Part shown: one piece after another, positions 29,513 through 41,446 of the stretch | Layout: each line of letters begins with the position of its first letter | Position numbering within the stretch: the first letter of the stretch is position 1 | Source: Saururus chinensis | Taxonomy: Eukaryota > Streptophyta > Magnoliopsida > Piperales > Saururaceae | Length of the DNA: 64,000 nt | Assembly (NCBI GenBank): GCA_035235625.1 | Contig: CP141143.1 | Span: forward strand, 17,839,092-17,903,091 | Reading direction: 5' to 3' | Program-made: the position numbers and the translations under genes | Notes under the pieces: generated by a model | Told to the model about the DNA's origin: nothing | The model's database searches: none | What the model saw: only the letters and a program-made list of their open reading frames with translations

Positions 29513-29606
29513 TCGTTCCACAGAGGAACTTCAAATCGTTCCACACAGGAACTTCAAATCGTCCCACACAGGAACTTCAAATTGTCCCACACAGGAACTT
29601 CAAATC
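29513..29606. repeat. 24-bp tandem repeat, 4 units
   Basis: Four units of CGTTCCACACAGGAACTTCAAAT type in the inner LTR. The outer LTR has a single unit at the homologous position (about 32343-32366), so the expansion (or contraction) is copy-specific. Each unit contains the small palindrome GTTCC...GGAAC. Confidence 0.85.
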
Positions 29607-30410
29607 AAAATATGTCCTTTCGGACCAATCAACTTGCGATTAATCTACGACCGATCAACCCAGCACACAATTTCATCACATTGCATCCAATCGGTCAAAT
29701 TCGATTAATCACGATGAAGCCTCAATTAAAAATCCATTTTCATGATGCGTGCAACATAGTACATGCGTGGGCAAAGCATACATGAATCCTAATCCATGAT
29801 AAATGCTCTCACCAGCCCCTAATGCATCATTCATAATCACAATATTAAGCTTCAACATCATCATTTGACCCCACATGTGTGTGTGTGTATCTAGTAGAAA
29901 CATTTCACATAATGCATGTCATCATGCTTGAAATTAAACTCACTACCACACTACACATGTGAATTTCCATCTAAACATGGATTCCAGCGGAAATCATAGG
30001 AGAAGAATCGTTGAAATCATAGTTAGATTCAAAACTCAACCACAAAGGCTAAACACATATAACATCACTCATTTCATCATTGAGTCATGGCATTCACCAA
30101 CATTCACACACCATTAACCACAATCTATCATGACAAACCAGTCCAACAATGATTGTAGTCCTACTGAAAATATGCTTAACCAAAGGGAAACAACTATTCA
30201 TAATTTCAAAATAACGATTCCAACATCATGCCACAAAACATAAGTCATTCCACCATTTCTAAGCATATATTTCAACTCCATAAACTTAATAGCATGCATT
30301 TCCAGTAGCCTAACATAGCTTAAAACACTCCACATTCATATAAAATTGGCAAGCTAAAGTGGAATCATCAAAATAGGCATCATATGCACAACATACAATT
30401 TTCTGTGTAG

Positions 30411-30508
30411 CCAATCGATCGCCCTTCAGGCCGTTCGATCGGTTACACGCAAAAATTTGAAATTTACAGTTCAGCCGATTGATCGCCCTGTAGGGCCGAT
30501 CGATCGCC
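30411..30508. repeat. hairpin modules in inner LTR (2)
   Basis: Two imperfect inverted repeats at 30411-30443 and 30474-30508 with ATCGATCGCCC, a 4-nt loop (TTCA or TGTA) and GGCCGWTCGATCG. They are homologous to the modules at 33171-33333. Confidence 0.7.
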
Positions 30509-31612
30509 AACACGGCAGAACAATCATCTTCTTCCTTTCGCAAATCGAAACCGAAACACCATAGATAACACTTCAAATCCACATCTAACACCCTAATCAT
30601 CATCAAAAGTCCTCCTTGACTTCCAGAATATCAAACCAAACTATAATAATGCAAAACCCTAAAAATCGGGATTAAATAATTCCATTTTCTAATCTTACCA
30701 TTAACACACTAAATCAAGCAAACCATTTCGAAATAAGCCAAAAATGGAGAGTTTTACCATAGATAAACAGAGATTTTGAAGACCCATTACCTCAGCACTT
30801 GATTAAGCTCGGATTGAAGAGTCACCCTTCTTGAAATCCTTGAAAACACAATGAGTTTGAATTAAACTCTAATAGAAATCGATTTACCCAAGAAATCCCT
30901 AATTAAATCTTAGATCTAGGGCTTGTTGGTAATAAAAATCGAATTTTGAATGTTAGGGTTTGTAGTAAAACACAAATCAGTAGCTTTTGATGGTCAAAAA
31001 CGAATTGAATCAAGGGGAAAATGGTAGATTTGGAAGAAATAAAGAGAAAAGCCAAGGATTAGTGCTTAATTAGAGTAAGTTTACCTTAATCGGCTTCTAA
31101 TTCGGGCCTAAGTGGGGATTAGGCCAGCCCTCCTTCCTTAGCCTATTCCCAAAAATGGAAATGGCTCTGGTTTGCCCTTTTATAGTAAGGGTTGGGGTAG
31201 GCATAGGTAAGTTTTGGGGTGTAAATATGAAAAGTAGGCTACAAGTGGTTATTTTGCAAATTTAAGCACAAATTAAGCCTAATAAAATTTTGAAAATTTT
31301 TTTATGACCTTAAGTATATGTTTAGGTTCATTTGATCCAAAAATAAAATTTTTGACGGTGGGGCCCACAGGGGTCCCGCCAAAGCCCTAATTTTTGAGAA
31401 AATAGTGAAAATTCTGAAAAATCTCAAAAATTCACATTTGGTTTGAAATCACTTAAAACCACTAATGTTGAAGTTAATTTTAGTTAAAACCATCACAACC
31501 ACTATCTATTTTACGAAATCACTGAATAAGATCAGAAAACGCGTTAATCTCATGATAACCAATAATTAAAGAAAACCAAAACCGGTTTAAAGATGAGGGT
31601 CCTTACATATTC

Positions 31613-31965
31613 CATCATGCATCATCTCATCATCAACCTGCATGAATGTATCTCTAACATACATATTCTCATATACATCACATCATAATCAACCTGCATG
31701 AATGTATCTCTAACATACATATTCCCTTATGCATCACATCATAACATCCTACATAAAATGTATCTCTAACATACATATTCCCACATACATCACATCATAA
31801 TCAACCTACATGAATGTATCTCTAATATACATATTCCCTCATGCATCACATCATAACATCCTACATGAAATGTATCTCTAGCATACATATTCCCTCATGC
31901 ATCATATCATAATCAACCTGCATAAAATGTATCTCTAACATACATATCCAATTATGCATCACATT
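31613..31965. repeat. 60-bp tandem array, outer LTR right half
   Basis: About six further units of the array interrupted by the inner LTR; the full outer array had about twelve units before the insertion. Confidence 0.9.
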
Positions 31966-32039
31966 CTCATTCATCATGCATGTATAAGTGTCACACACAC
32001 TAGTCCAACATGCAAGTCCATACACACAGAGAATAAACC

Positions 32040-32200
32040 TGCTCTTCAAGGTCAAAGCTTTGAGTAACCTCTGCTTATCAAGACACGAAGTCTCAAGCAA
32101 CTCTTGCTCCTCAAGGCCAACGCCCTCGAGCAACTCCTGCTTATCAAGACACGAAGTCTCAAGCAACTCCTGCTTATCAAGACCAAAGTCTCAAGCAATA
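32040..32200. repeat. 32-bp tandem repeat in outer LTR
   Basis: About five units of CTCAAGCAACTCCTGCTTAT plus CAAGACACGAAGT, with alternating variants (CCTCAAGGCCAACGCCCTCG). The inner LTR lacks this form of the repeat at the homologous place. Confidence 0.8.
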
Positions 32201-33170
32201 ATACCTGGTAAGCCGGTGCACTCGGACAAACCAGCTGGATTCTCAGGGTCCAGCTAATCATAAATAATCTTAATCTACAAGACAAGTACACAACTCATCC
32301 CTACATAACTCCATTTAACTAGACTCAACCCAGGGAGTGCACTCATTCCACACAGGAACTCAAATTAAAACATGTCCCTTCGACCAATCAACTTACGATT
32401 AATCCACAACCGATCAATCCGGCACACAATTTCACCACATTGCATCTAATCGGTCAAATTTGATTAATCCTCAATGAAGCCTCAATTGGAAATCCATTTT
32501 CATGATGCATGCAGCATGGTACATATATGGGCAAAACATACATGAATCCTAATCCATAATAAGTGCTCTCATCAACCCCTAATGCATCATTCATAATCAC
32601 AATATCAAGCTTCAACATTACCATTTAACCCTCACATGTGTGTGTAACTAGTAGAAACATTTCACACAATGCATGTCAACATGCTTGAAATTAAACCCAC
32701 TACCACACTACACATGTGAATTACCATCTAAACATGAATTCCGGTGGAAATCATAGGAGAAGAAATGTTGAAATCATAACTCAAATCAAAACTCAACCAC
32801 AAAGGTTAAACACATATAAGATCATTTATTTCCTCCTTGAGTCATGACATTCACCAACATCCACATATCAACTAACTACATTCTATCATGACAAATCAGT
32901 CCATTAATAGATTGTAGCTTTACTGAAATTATGCTAAACCAAAGGGAATCAACCATTCATAATTTCAAGATGACAATTCTAACATCATGCCACAAAACAT
33001 AAGTCATTCCACAAATCTCTAAGCATATATCTCAACTCCATAACCTCAAAAGCATGCCTTTCTAGTAACATAATATAGCTAAAAACACTCCACATTTATA
33101 TGAAATTGGCAAGCTAAAGTTGAATCATCGAAATAAACATCATGCATAAGAACACAATTCTGCTGTGTAG

Positions 33171-33333
33171 CTGTTCGAACGCCCTTCAGGTCGTTCGAAT
33201 GGTAAAATGCAAAATTTTGAAATTCACAATTTGGCCGTTCGAACGCCTAGCAGGCCGTTCGATTGGCTGAACTGGAAAACTGTAGTTCCGACAGTGTTGC
33301 CGTTTGAACGCCCAAAAGGGCCGTTCGAACGCC
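33171..33333. repeat. hairpin modules in outer LTR (3)
   Basis: Three imperfect inverted repeats (33171-33202, 33235-33266, 33300-33333), each GTTCGAACGCC, a short loop, then GGCCGTTCGAA. The clearest is GTTTGAACGCCC-AAAA-GGGCCGTTCGAAC. Confidence 0.7.
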
Positions 33334-34896
33334 AACAAGGCAGAACTGGTCATCTTCTTCCTTTCGCAAATCCAAACCGAAACATCATTGATAATACTTC
33401 AAATCCACATCTAACACCCTAATCATCATCAAAAGTCCTTCATGACTTCCAGAATATCAAACCATATCATAATAATGCAAAACCATAAGAAATTGGGATT
33501 AAATACTTCCATTTTCTAATCGTGCCAATAACACACCAAATCAAGTAACTCCATTCGAAATAAGCCCAAAAATCAAGAGTTTTACCATGGATAAACTGAG
33601 ATTTCGAAGATCCATTACCTTAGCACTTGATTAAACTCGGTTTTGAGAGTCACCCTTCTTGAAAACCTTACAAACACATTGAATTTGAATTAAACTCCAT
33701 TCAAAATCGATTTACCAAAGAAATCCTTAATTAAAACTTAGATCTAGGGTTTGTTAAACATAAAAATCGAATTTTGAAAGCTAGGGTTTGTAGTAAAACA
33801 CAAATTAGTAGTTTTTGATGTCCAAAAACGAATTAAAATAAGGGGGAAATAGAGATTTAGAAGAGATTAAGAAGAAAGCTAGAGTTTAGTGTTTGATTAG
33901 AGTACGCTTACCTTAATCGTCTTCTAATCCGGGCCTAAGTGGGGATTAGGTCAAACCTCCTTCCTTAGCCTATTCCCAAAAATAGAAATGGCTCAGGTTT
34001 ACCCTTTTATAGTAAGGGTTAGGGTATGCATGGGTAAGTTATGGGGTGTAAATAGGAAAAGTAGGCTAAAAGTGAAGTGGGTATTATGTAAATTTAAGCA
34101 CTAATCAAGCCTAATAAAATTCTAAAATTTTTTGTATGACCTTAAGTAGATATTTAGGTTCATTTGACATAAAAATCAAAATTTTGACGGTGGGGCCCAC
34201 AGGGGTCCCGCCAAAACCCTAATTTTTGGAAAAATAGTAAAAATTCAAAAAATTCACATTTGTTTAAAAATCACTTAAAACCACTAATCTTAAAGTTAAT
34301 TTTGGTTGAAACCATCATAAACACCACTTATTCATGAAATCACCGAATAAATCAGAAAATATGTCAACCTCACGATAACTGATAATTAAAGTAAAACCAA
34401 AATCGGTTTAAGATTAGGGATCTTACAGTGAAGGGCGGGGGGCAGAGGGAGGTGGAAAATGCATCAAGGTGGTGGCTAGCAAGAGAAGGAGGTTGGAGGG
34501 AGAGGGGTGGGTGGTTGGGGGGCGACAAGCTGGGGCAGAGAGGCATAGGCAGAGGCCGGAGGGAGAAATGGTGGATGGTGCCGCAGTAGGACTGGGGGGG
34601 GAGGGGGTTAGGGTTAGAATAAGAGGGAAAGACGATCTCGACCATTTATTCAAATAAACAGTCAAGATTAGAGTAGAAAATAAATAAATAAATTTCGTTC
34701 AGTTTTGTTCCGATTTCGGGTTTTTGTGAGCTGGAACTAAACTGAACCAAAAATACATTGGTTCCTTAACTTAAAGAACCGAACCGAAACCGAATTGGAG
34801 CATAATTTAAAACTAAACTGATTGACTAATTTTACTTTGGTTCTACCTAGTTTAATTCGGTTCCTTCGTTTTTTTTTGTACAGCCCTAGTAAAAAT

Positions 34897-37105
34897 CAAG
34901 TTTCATAGCTGGACCCATTGTCACATCAGTGAATCGCCAATATTGTCATAGGTCCAACTTCAATTGAGACCATAATTTTTTCATCTGAACTCGATTTGTG
35001 CATTCTTGGTGTAATTTTAAAGATCTATATAGACTTTCTAATGTCAAAGTTTTAGTCATAAACTTCATCTATAAAAAAATTCTTCTATTAAAAAGGTCTA
35101 AATATCAAATTAACTATTTTTTGCGTGGCCAAGCTTGTGAGACTAAGAAAATACCTAGATAATACAGGAGATGTGAGGGTGTATTAGTATGCAAGAGGTG
35201 GGTAAGAGGGCGAGGGAATTGGTATAAAGCCACCATTTTTGCATGTGACAAGGGAGATCTCTTGCTTCTGGAGTACAGATCAGAGCTGGTGAAGAGGGGA
35301 AGGAGAAGGACTGAGGAAGGAAGTTGGGCAGTCTAGGATTAGGGAATTGTGGGAGAAGAGGTTGTGAAGAGACGGAGGTTAAAGATCGAACAATTCGGTC
35401 AGGGGAAAGGGAAATGGCTTTAACTATTAAGAGTGACCCAGTTTCCTTGCCTACGTTCAAGAAGGAGAGGAGAAGATTGACCATCAACATTAATTATTAG
35501 AGCTTGTCCTCTCGAGAAAGCTTGGAGAGGGGAGGATAGAACTTTGAAACATGGAAGGAGCAGGAGGAGAAGGAGAGGAGATGATTGACAATCAACATTA
35601 TAAGAAATAATAGACTCGAGAAAGTGTGGAGACAGGTGTAAAGAGTCATTAAACAAAGCAGTGGAGAAAATTGACCAGAACCCGTTGGCTCAACAGAATG
35701 GAGAGTGGAGGCCAATAGAACCATGAAATAAAGGAGGAGGCCTAAAGTGGAAGCGAAGAATTGGAGGAGGAGAAGAGAGGGGGAGTAGAAAGACGAGTAT
35801 GACATCGTCCACGGATTGAGCTAGTCAGCCAGGATGATCAAAACCGGACTACCAAAGCAGGTGGCTCGGCCGGATTTTTTAAATCATTGGTACCCAGGAT
35901 TTTCTAAATAATTTCTTCTATTTTGACTTGTTACAATTCACTCTTCACCTCCATCCTTTGAATATCATTCAATCCCAATGTTGTTGCTGTTGGTTCTTTG
36001 TTGGAATGCACGACCTCAAATGGTCTCACAAAATTAGAATTATGCCATAGATTGACACCCACCTTCTTAATGGCTAGCTCCTATTAGTTTATGTCCAACA
36101 CCATTCTGCACCGACTAATTATAAGGAAACTGCTCTTTTAAAGTCTTCTTACTTTGGATAACATAAAATACATCGCCAAAAAGAGAAGAATCTAATAAGC
36201 TAGGGTCGCCTCAATTAGTCAATCTCTAATGATTGAATCAACCTAATTAAAACCAATATTCCCTACGTTTCATATTCTTCTTTTCTTTGATAGTAAACTT
36301 TAGCAGCTTGCCAATCTAATTAGTTCCGTGAGAGAAAGATGTGATGGGGAAAGACAACTCTTTCCATCGGTTCGCAATTTTGGCTCCTTGCGGTGATTTT
36401 TGGATGGCTTAGGCACACAGATCGCAGACATATTAGGTATTGTTTCTCATGTCCCATGTTGGCAATAGCAATATGTCGCTGTGAATTTCCTTTCTTTGTT
36501 AAAAAGTGGAGTTTATAATTTTTTATTGGGCTGTGACGTGGTTTCTAGCTTTTTCTTAATTGAACGAAGTCATCTCTCCCTTTTACATGACAGTCATACG
36601 AAGAGCTATTTAACAGAGTGGTGGATGAAGTTTGGGGATGACTATCTACCTACCCAGTTGGGTACCGAGCGTACACATGTGCCTCCCAAGGGCGTTGGCA
36701 CCACAGGACAAACCCTTCATCACTATCCCCCCTACACATAATTGGGCATTTGGTCCCCATCAATTATAATTTATAAAGAGCTACAGCTTATTTTTATTCT
36801 GCGGCTGCCATGCATAAAAAACAATCTTCCCATTTAGATAATGCTTTCTCATAAGAAAATTATATGCTGAAACTGTTTGACAGCCTTAATTGGTATATAT
36901 CTTGAGACCTATTTGTATGACCGCAACTCAAGGTGGGATCAGCTATGGATCATACAAACTTTTTTTATATATTCATTATATATATAATTTAAAATAGAAG
37001 AAATGTCATTGCAATTTAGTTTTAGGACTTCTGATTATATGTAGTTTGAAAGAGAAGAAATGTATGTTTTTTTAAAAATTATTGCTAAAACTATCTTAGC
37101 TAATT
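34897..37105. other. gene-free region upstream of MYB
   Basis: Contains a purine-rich stretch at 35200-35820 with a degenerate duplication (about 35465-35530 and 35568-35635, both with GATTGACMATCAACATTA and CTCGAGAAAG). From 36000 on the sequence is ordinary AT-rich DNA that should include the MYB promoter. No gene recognised. Confidence 0.5.
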
Positions 37106-37288
37106 ATGTGCCTCTGTTACCTTTATACGTCTACCATCTACGGAAGACATGTATTCAATCACAGATCATGTATAAGAACTCCGGCAATGGCATCCTATCT
37201 TCTCGTTTCTCATGATCATATCCATTCGGTGTTCCACACGTTTCAGAAAGACGAACAAGGAGAAGAAGATCGAGAAGTGACGAAACGA

Positions 37289-38380
37289 ATGGAGGCCAAG
37301 CTGGTTACGAGGAATCCATCTTCGTCTTCTTCTATATCATCGGCCAGTGCTGGTAAGACGACGACGATGACGACTCCCTGTTGCAGCAAAGTGGGGCTGA
37401 AGAGAGGTCCGTGGACGCCGGAGGAGGACGAGCTCCTGGCCCGCTACATCAGACGCGCAGGCGAGGGGAAGTGGCGCACCCTCCCCAAGCACGCCGGGCT
37501 GCTTCGCTGCGGCAAGAGCTGCCGCCTCCGCTGGATGAACTACCTCCGCCCCTCGGTCAAGCGGGGACAGATCGCCCCCGACGAGGAGGATCTCATCCTC
37601 CGCCTCCATCGCCTCCTCGGCAACAGGTATTGATCATCAGATCTGCCGCATGTTTGGGATAAATTATGCACTTTTGCAAGCCCCGTCCTTTTACCTTTTA
37701 GGGTTAGGGTTCGAACACTGTGTTCCATTTTATCCATGCATATCATTTGGTTCAGGTGGTCTCTCATAGCAGGGAGGATCCCAGGCCGTACCGACAACGA
37801 GATCAAGAACTATTGGAACACCCATCTTAGCAAGAAGCTGATCAGCCAAGGGATTGATCCCAGTACCCACAAGCCATTAAACTCCAGTACAAGTTCACTT
37901 CCACCTGCACCACCTGCTCAGAAGCCCAAACCCAGCCCTGGTACTGCCATCACTGCCACTGCTGCTGCTAGTGGAAAAGCTCCTGAAGGCGGTATCTACA
38001 CAGGTATCTACACAGGCGAAAAGGGTGTGTCTTTTCAGGAGGCGGCTGAATTGGATCATGGCCTCGGAGCTGGTGGCACTGGGACTTGGCAGAACTCCGA
38101 TGGCTTCATGATGATGGGCTTGTCGAGCGGCCATAGGAAAGGCCGCGGGGAAGACGAGATGGACTTCTTCACTGACGATATCTTCTCTTCTTATCTGAAC
38201 TCGCTGATAACTGAGGATGTGCTTATGCAGCAGCCACTGCAGCAGACCCTGGTTGCACCTTCGGATTCGTCTACTTCGATGATTCAGGCACCAAGCTATG
38301 GCTATGGGAGAATGCGGGATGGCACTGTTTCGTATGCTGCAGCTGCAAATGAGGATGACCACGGGCACCTTGTCGACTAA
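37289..38380 (+). CDS. R2R3-MYB transcription factor, MYB5/PH4 type
   Basis: DNA-binding regulator of the MYB5/PH4 group, known in other plants to act with bHLH and WD40 partners on proanthocyanidin and flavonoid genes, seed coat or vacuolar acidification. Exons 37289-37626 and 37756-38380 give 320 aa. R2 is about residues 38-88 and R3 about 91-139. The bHLH-contact motif [DE]Lx2[RK]x3Lx6Lx3R is intact at 101-120 and spans the intron. The tail after R3, [17 protein letters not shown], and a C-terminal [15 protein letters not shown] (253-267) are group features. Only the R3 intron (129 bp, GT-AG) is present; the R2 intron common in R2R3-MYBs is absent. An upstream in-frame ATG at 37187 would add 34 residues, but MEAKLVT... 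at 37289 fits the lengths of grape MYB5a-type proteins. The exons are much more GC-rich than the flanks. Group assignment is from remembered motifs. Confidence 0.92.
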
Positions 38381-40112
38381 GTATGTAAGGCATGCAACTA
38401 CAATAGTTGAATCAGAAACTTCATTAACTTTGTATCCATTTGTATAAATGTATGGTAATTATTGTATGTGTGCTTTTTGTTGTTCGCGGAGCAAGAACGT
38501 AGGCTCCGAAATTTGGATGTTGTTTTGTTGGCTATTGGATACGATTTCACACTAATATCTTCTTGGTTTGCCATGCATTAATCATACTTTTCCGAATGTT
38601 TTATGGGATGGAGATGGAGAGTTTTAGCATTTAGTACCCTGCACCCTTTGTTATCAATTGAGTCACTATCCAATGAAAAGGTTCAAGGCTCCATTAATTA
38701 GTTGGTCGAAGTATTCATTTCATTCCGATTTATAGAATGTAGAAGTATATTTGGTGTGTCATTAACAGCACATGATGGTTACAAATGTATAGTGCTACCT
38801 GCAGATTAGTCCAAGAGAGCGTACTATCAGGGGAAAATTTTAAACGAAATGAATCTCAGAATAAAAGAGAAAAACAAATTAAAAATGGTGAAGAGGAAAT
38901 AAATATGGAATGTTCATGGAACGGTGGAAGTCCCTATTGGGTTCTTTGATATTATATCAAGCAAACCAGGTTTTCCTTGATTCTCTTCGAAGTTGGATAG
39001 ACCGTTTAATTTCAACAATAAAATATCCTATGGGTCTGGAGATTTTCCACTGATGCAGCTCATGAAGATTAAACATTTAAACCTGCATTTACCAATGATA
39101 AATACTTGATACATTAGAAACCTTAGTTAACTCAGTATATATAACTAGGGAAAGAGTTATATCTAACAGAATTTGTCGTAGGACTAATTAGCTGATAGAA
39201 GGGAAAACAGTTATTTCTCGAAGAATATGTCAGAGCAGTAATTTATGAGGAGGCTTAAGAATTCAGCAGTTGGGCAGGTCACATGCAGGTGCAGTAATTT
39301 AATATTGAATTTACTGCCTACATATTATCATACGTAAAAAATTACAAAGTTGTGGACATTAATGCAATGAAAACCAACGGCTTTGCTTGCCAAAAACACA
39401 ATGAAATTAAGCGAACTACATGTAAAATGAGATACAAAATGTACATGGTTATCTTGACTACGTAGAGAACTCTATATGACAGGCCCTTCTCCCCATGCCT
39501 TTTCCCTCACTCCAAGTCCAAGCAAGTCAAAAAGAAGAAGAAAAATCTCCAAGTTAGGGGAATGTCCCTTATTTTATTTTTATCTATTTCTGGTCCCTCT
39601 TAAGAGCTCTAAATTATATATATTCAAAACACACTTGTTTGCATGTCCTTATATGAAAGTCCACCAAGAAATTAGATGAACTAGAACAACACGTACTTAC
39701 GAGATATGCCTTTTGGGAGCAAATCAGATGAATGAGAGCGACAAATCTCACACTCCAAATCTGTTTGAGACGAATTGATTCCTAGTTCAACAGAGTCAAA
39801 ACGGACCCATCCATCAATTTCAATACTATATTAGAACGAAAAATGAAATTGAAATTAAGATAAGTAAATAAAAAAATTCATCTTATTAAGTGAAAAATGT
39901 AATCATATATGCAAATACTACATTGTTTGATGTTAACAAGTATATAAATATAACATATAATTTTAATATATTTAATGAAAAGATTAAAATCATAAGTGAA
40001 TATTCTTATATGATCATATATGTTGTACAAATGAAAATAAAGCATATTGGACAATATAGTCACTTTAGCTAATGTGCTAAAAATGGAGGAGGATGAGGGG
40101 TGGAGCCAAATA
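38381..40112. other. MYB 3' flank, no gene seen
   Basis: The MYB 3' UTR should lie in the first 100-150 bp. The rest is AT-rich without coding or repeat signal. Confidence 0.55.
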
Positions 40113-40278
40113 CCCCCTCAGTCCCATTTTAATAGTCTCATTTTAAAAAAAATATCCCATAGTAATAATCCTATATCGTGTTATATATTTTTCCTATAGT
40201 AATTAGTGAATAAAATAAAAGGGATTAATGGAAGGGGTAAAAGGGATAAATAATTGATTTTCAATGGGACGGAGGTAG
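40113..40278. mobile_element. Stowaway-type MITE
   Basis: 166 bp flanked by TA (40111-40112, 40279-40280). Left end CCCCCTCAGTCCCATTTTAA, right end AATGGGACGGAGGTAG, the Stowaway CTCCCTCCGTCCC inverted terminus. Confidence 0.88.
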
Positions 40279-40851
40279 TACTAGATTTGGGCCTTGGGAG
40301 CCATGACATAATTGTAGGGGGCTACTTGGAGAAGTTGAAGTTTTGATATCTCTATTTATACCTCCTCTTGGGAAGTGTTTTTAATGATCCACTTTGACAA
40401 TGAACCCAGGTAAAGAACACATGGGAGCCCTTCATCCATGAGATTAACGGTGCACACTCTTCCCTCATCTTGGCCCCACTATATCATAAATCATAACAGT
40501 GTCTTGTAGGAGGCTGCCCATTTTCTAAGGCTGCTGCATATATATAAACACTTCCTTCGGGTGCAACTTCTATATAAGACTTATGTTAAGTAATTACTAA
40601 TACTCCCACGAATTTCATTCCTCCAAAAACAGCGGCACACAAGGACTGTTGAGGATAATGGGCACAAGAATACTTTGGGGTCATTAAAATTGTGAATTTC
40701 TTTGTTCAATGAGCACTGCCTTCACGTTTACAAGTTGTGTGGAATGAGGCAGCAATCTAAACTTAATATTTTCCTGGCATATAGATGTTGATTTTACACA
40801 GTTTATAAATTTATATATAATGCATGTACTAAAGTGCAGTGTACGTATGCT

Positions 40852-40935
40852 CCTCATTAATAGCTCCATTTGATTTTTTTCAATAAGAACGAAAATTAGT
40901 TCAATTTAAAAACCAAATGGAGCTATTAATATGGG
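40852..40935. mobile_element. Stowaway-related hairpin, degenerate
   Basis: CATTAATAGCTCCATTTGAT on the left pairs with AAACCAAATGGAGCTATTAATATG on the right. The arms match the MITE in importin intron 2 (10816-10915), so it is the same family with decayed tips. Confidence 0.7.
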
Positions 40936-41017
40936 AAAAAAAGAGTAAAAGAAGTGTGCTTGCAACATAATAAAGTAAAGATAATATACTCCAATTCCTA
41001 ATTATAACTCAATAGCG

Positions 41018-41446
41018 GAGGAGATTAATGAACATCTTTTATTTAGTTGTTCTTTTTTATTGTGGATAATTCGTCAAATTCTTATTCTTCTCAAGGTTAG
41101 GAATAATACTAATTATTGACACCAAGTGGATCTTCTTCTTAGATATTGTAGGAAGGTGAAGGACATGTAGATGATTTTTAAACTATTTCTCAATATAACA
41201 ATTTATCTCATTAGGAAGGAAAGAAATTATAGAACATTTTGGGACACCTATTCCAATCATTCTCAGATTTTAAAGTCTTGAATAAGATATTTGATCTTAT
41301 ATTCATTCTTCTTCTGAATTTTCTAGATTAGTTGATGTATTTCCTTTTCCTAAATTGGTATGGGGTATTCCCTCTTAATTTGTTTTTCCTTGTTTTTCGG
41401 TTGATGCCTCCTTTTTCTTTGATGAAAATTTACTTATAAAAAAAAA
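41018..41446 (+). mobile_element. L1-type LINE 3' end (5'-truncated relic)
   Basis: Plus-strand frame with a few stops reads NEHLLFSCSF, then LIRKERNYRTFWDTYSNHSQ, resembling the zf-RVT tail of plant L1 reverse-transcriptase proteins (xxHLFxxCxFxxxIW ... IWRERNxRxF). The element ends TTTCTTTGATGAAAATTTAC followed by TTAT and an A9 tail at 41438-41446, the usual plant L1 3' end. Target duplications were not identified. Confidence 0.6.

Larger units (their letters stand above)
28138..31607. mobile_element. inner LTR-like element nested in the outer one
   Basis: 3470 bp, TGTCACGCCCCGGCGATG to GGGTCCTTACA, with exact 5-bp duplication TATTC (28133-28137 and 31608-31612). It is homologous and collinear with the outer copy from end to end and inserted in the same orientation inside the outer copy's 60-bp tandem array. 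No coding domain. The insertion order (outer first) is therefore certain from the sequence. Confidence 0.88.
27160..34427. mobile_element. outer LTR-like element (TG...CA), probable giant solo LTR
   Basis: Starts TGTCACGCCCCGGCGATG and ends GGGATCTTACA, with an exact 5-bp target duplication GTGAA (27155-27159, 34428-34432). After removing the inner insertion (28138-31607 plus one TATTC) it is about 3.79 kb. No gag or pol domains and no internal second copy of the ends are seen, so it is best read as a solo LTR of a long-LTR Ty3/gypsy element (TG...CA ends and 5-bp duplication are diagnostic of integrase; the family is inferred). Contains its own tandem arrays and hairpin modules. Confidence 0.85.
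26296..34888. mobile_element. degenerate hAT-like element with ERF relic, split by nested LTRs
   Basis: The right end read on the minus strand is TAGGGCTGTACAAAAAAA, followed by an AAGGAACCGAATTAAA word; the left end at 26296 is TATGGTTTCATCATGG, with AGGAACCGAACTAAA at about 26333 in the opposite orientation. Flanking octamers ATAAAAAT (26288-26295) and GTAAAAAT (34889-34896) match 7/8. Removing the LTR insertion (27160-34427 plus one target copy) leaves about 1.3 kb carrying an ERF pseudogene. The right terminus is convincing and the left is weak, so the outer unit is a hypothesis. Confidence 0.5.

Noticed and set aside
36481-36741. 86-codon frame upstream of MYB
   Set aside because: No recognisable protein and no connection by splice sites to the MYB coding exons.
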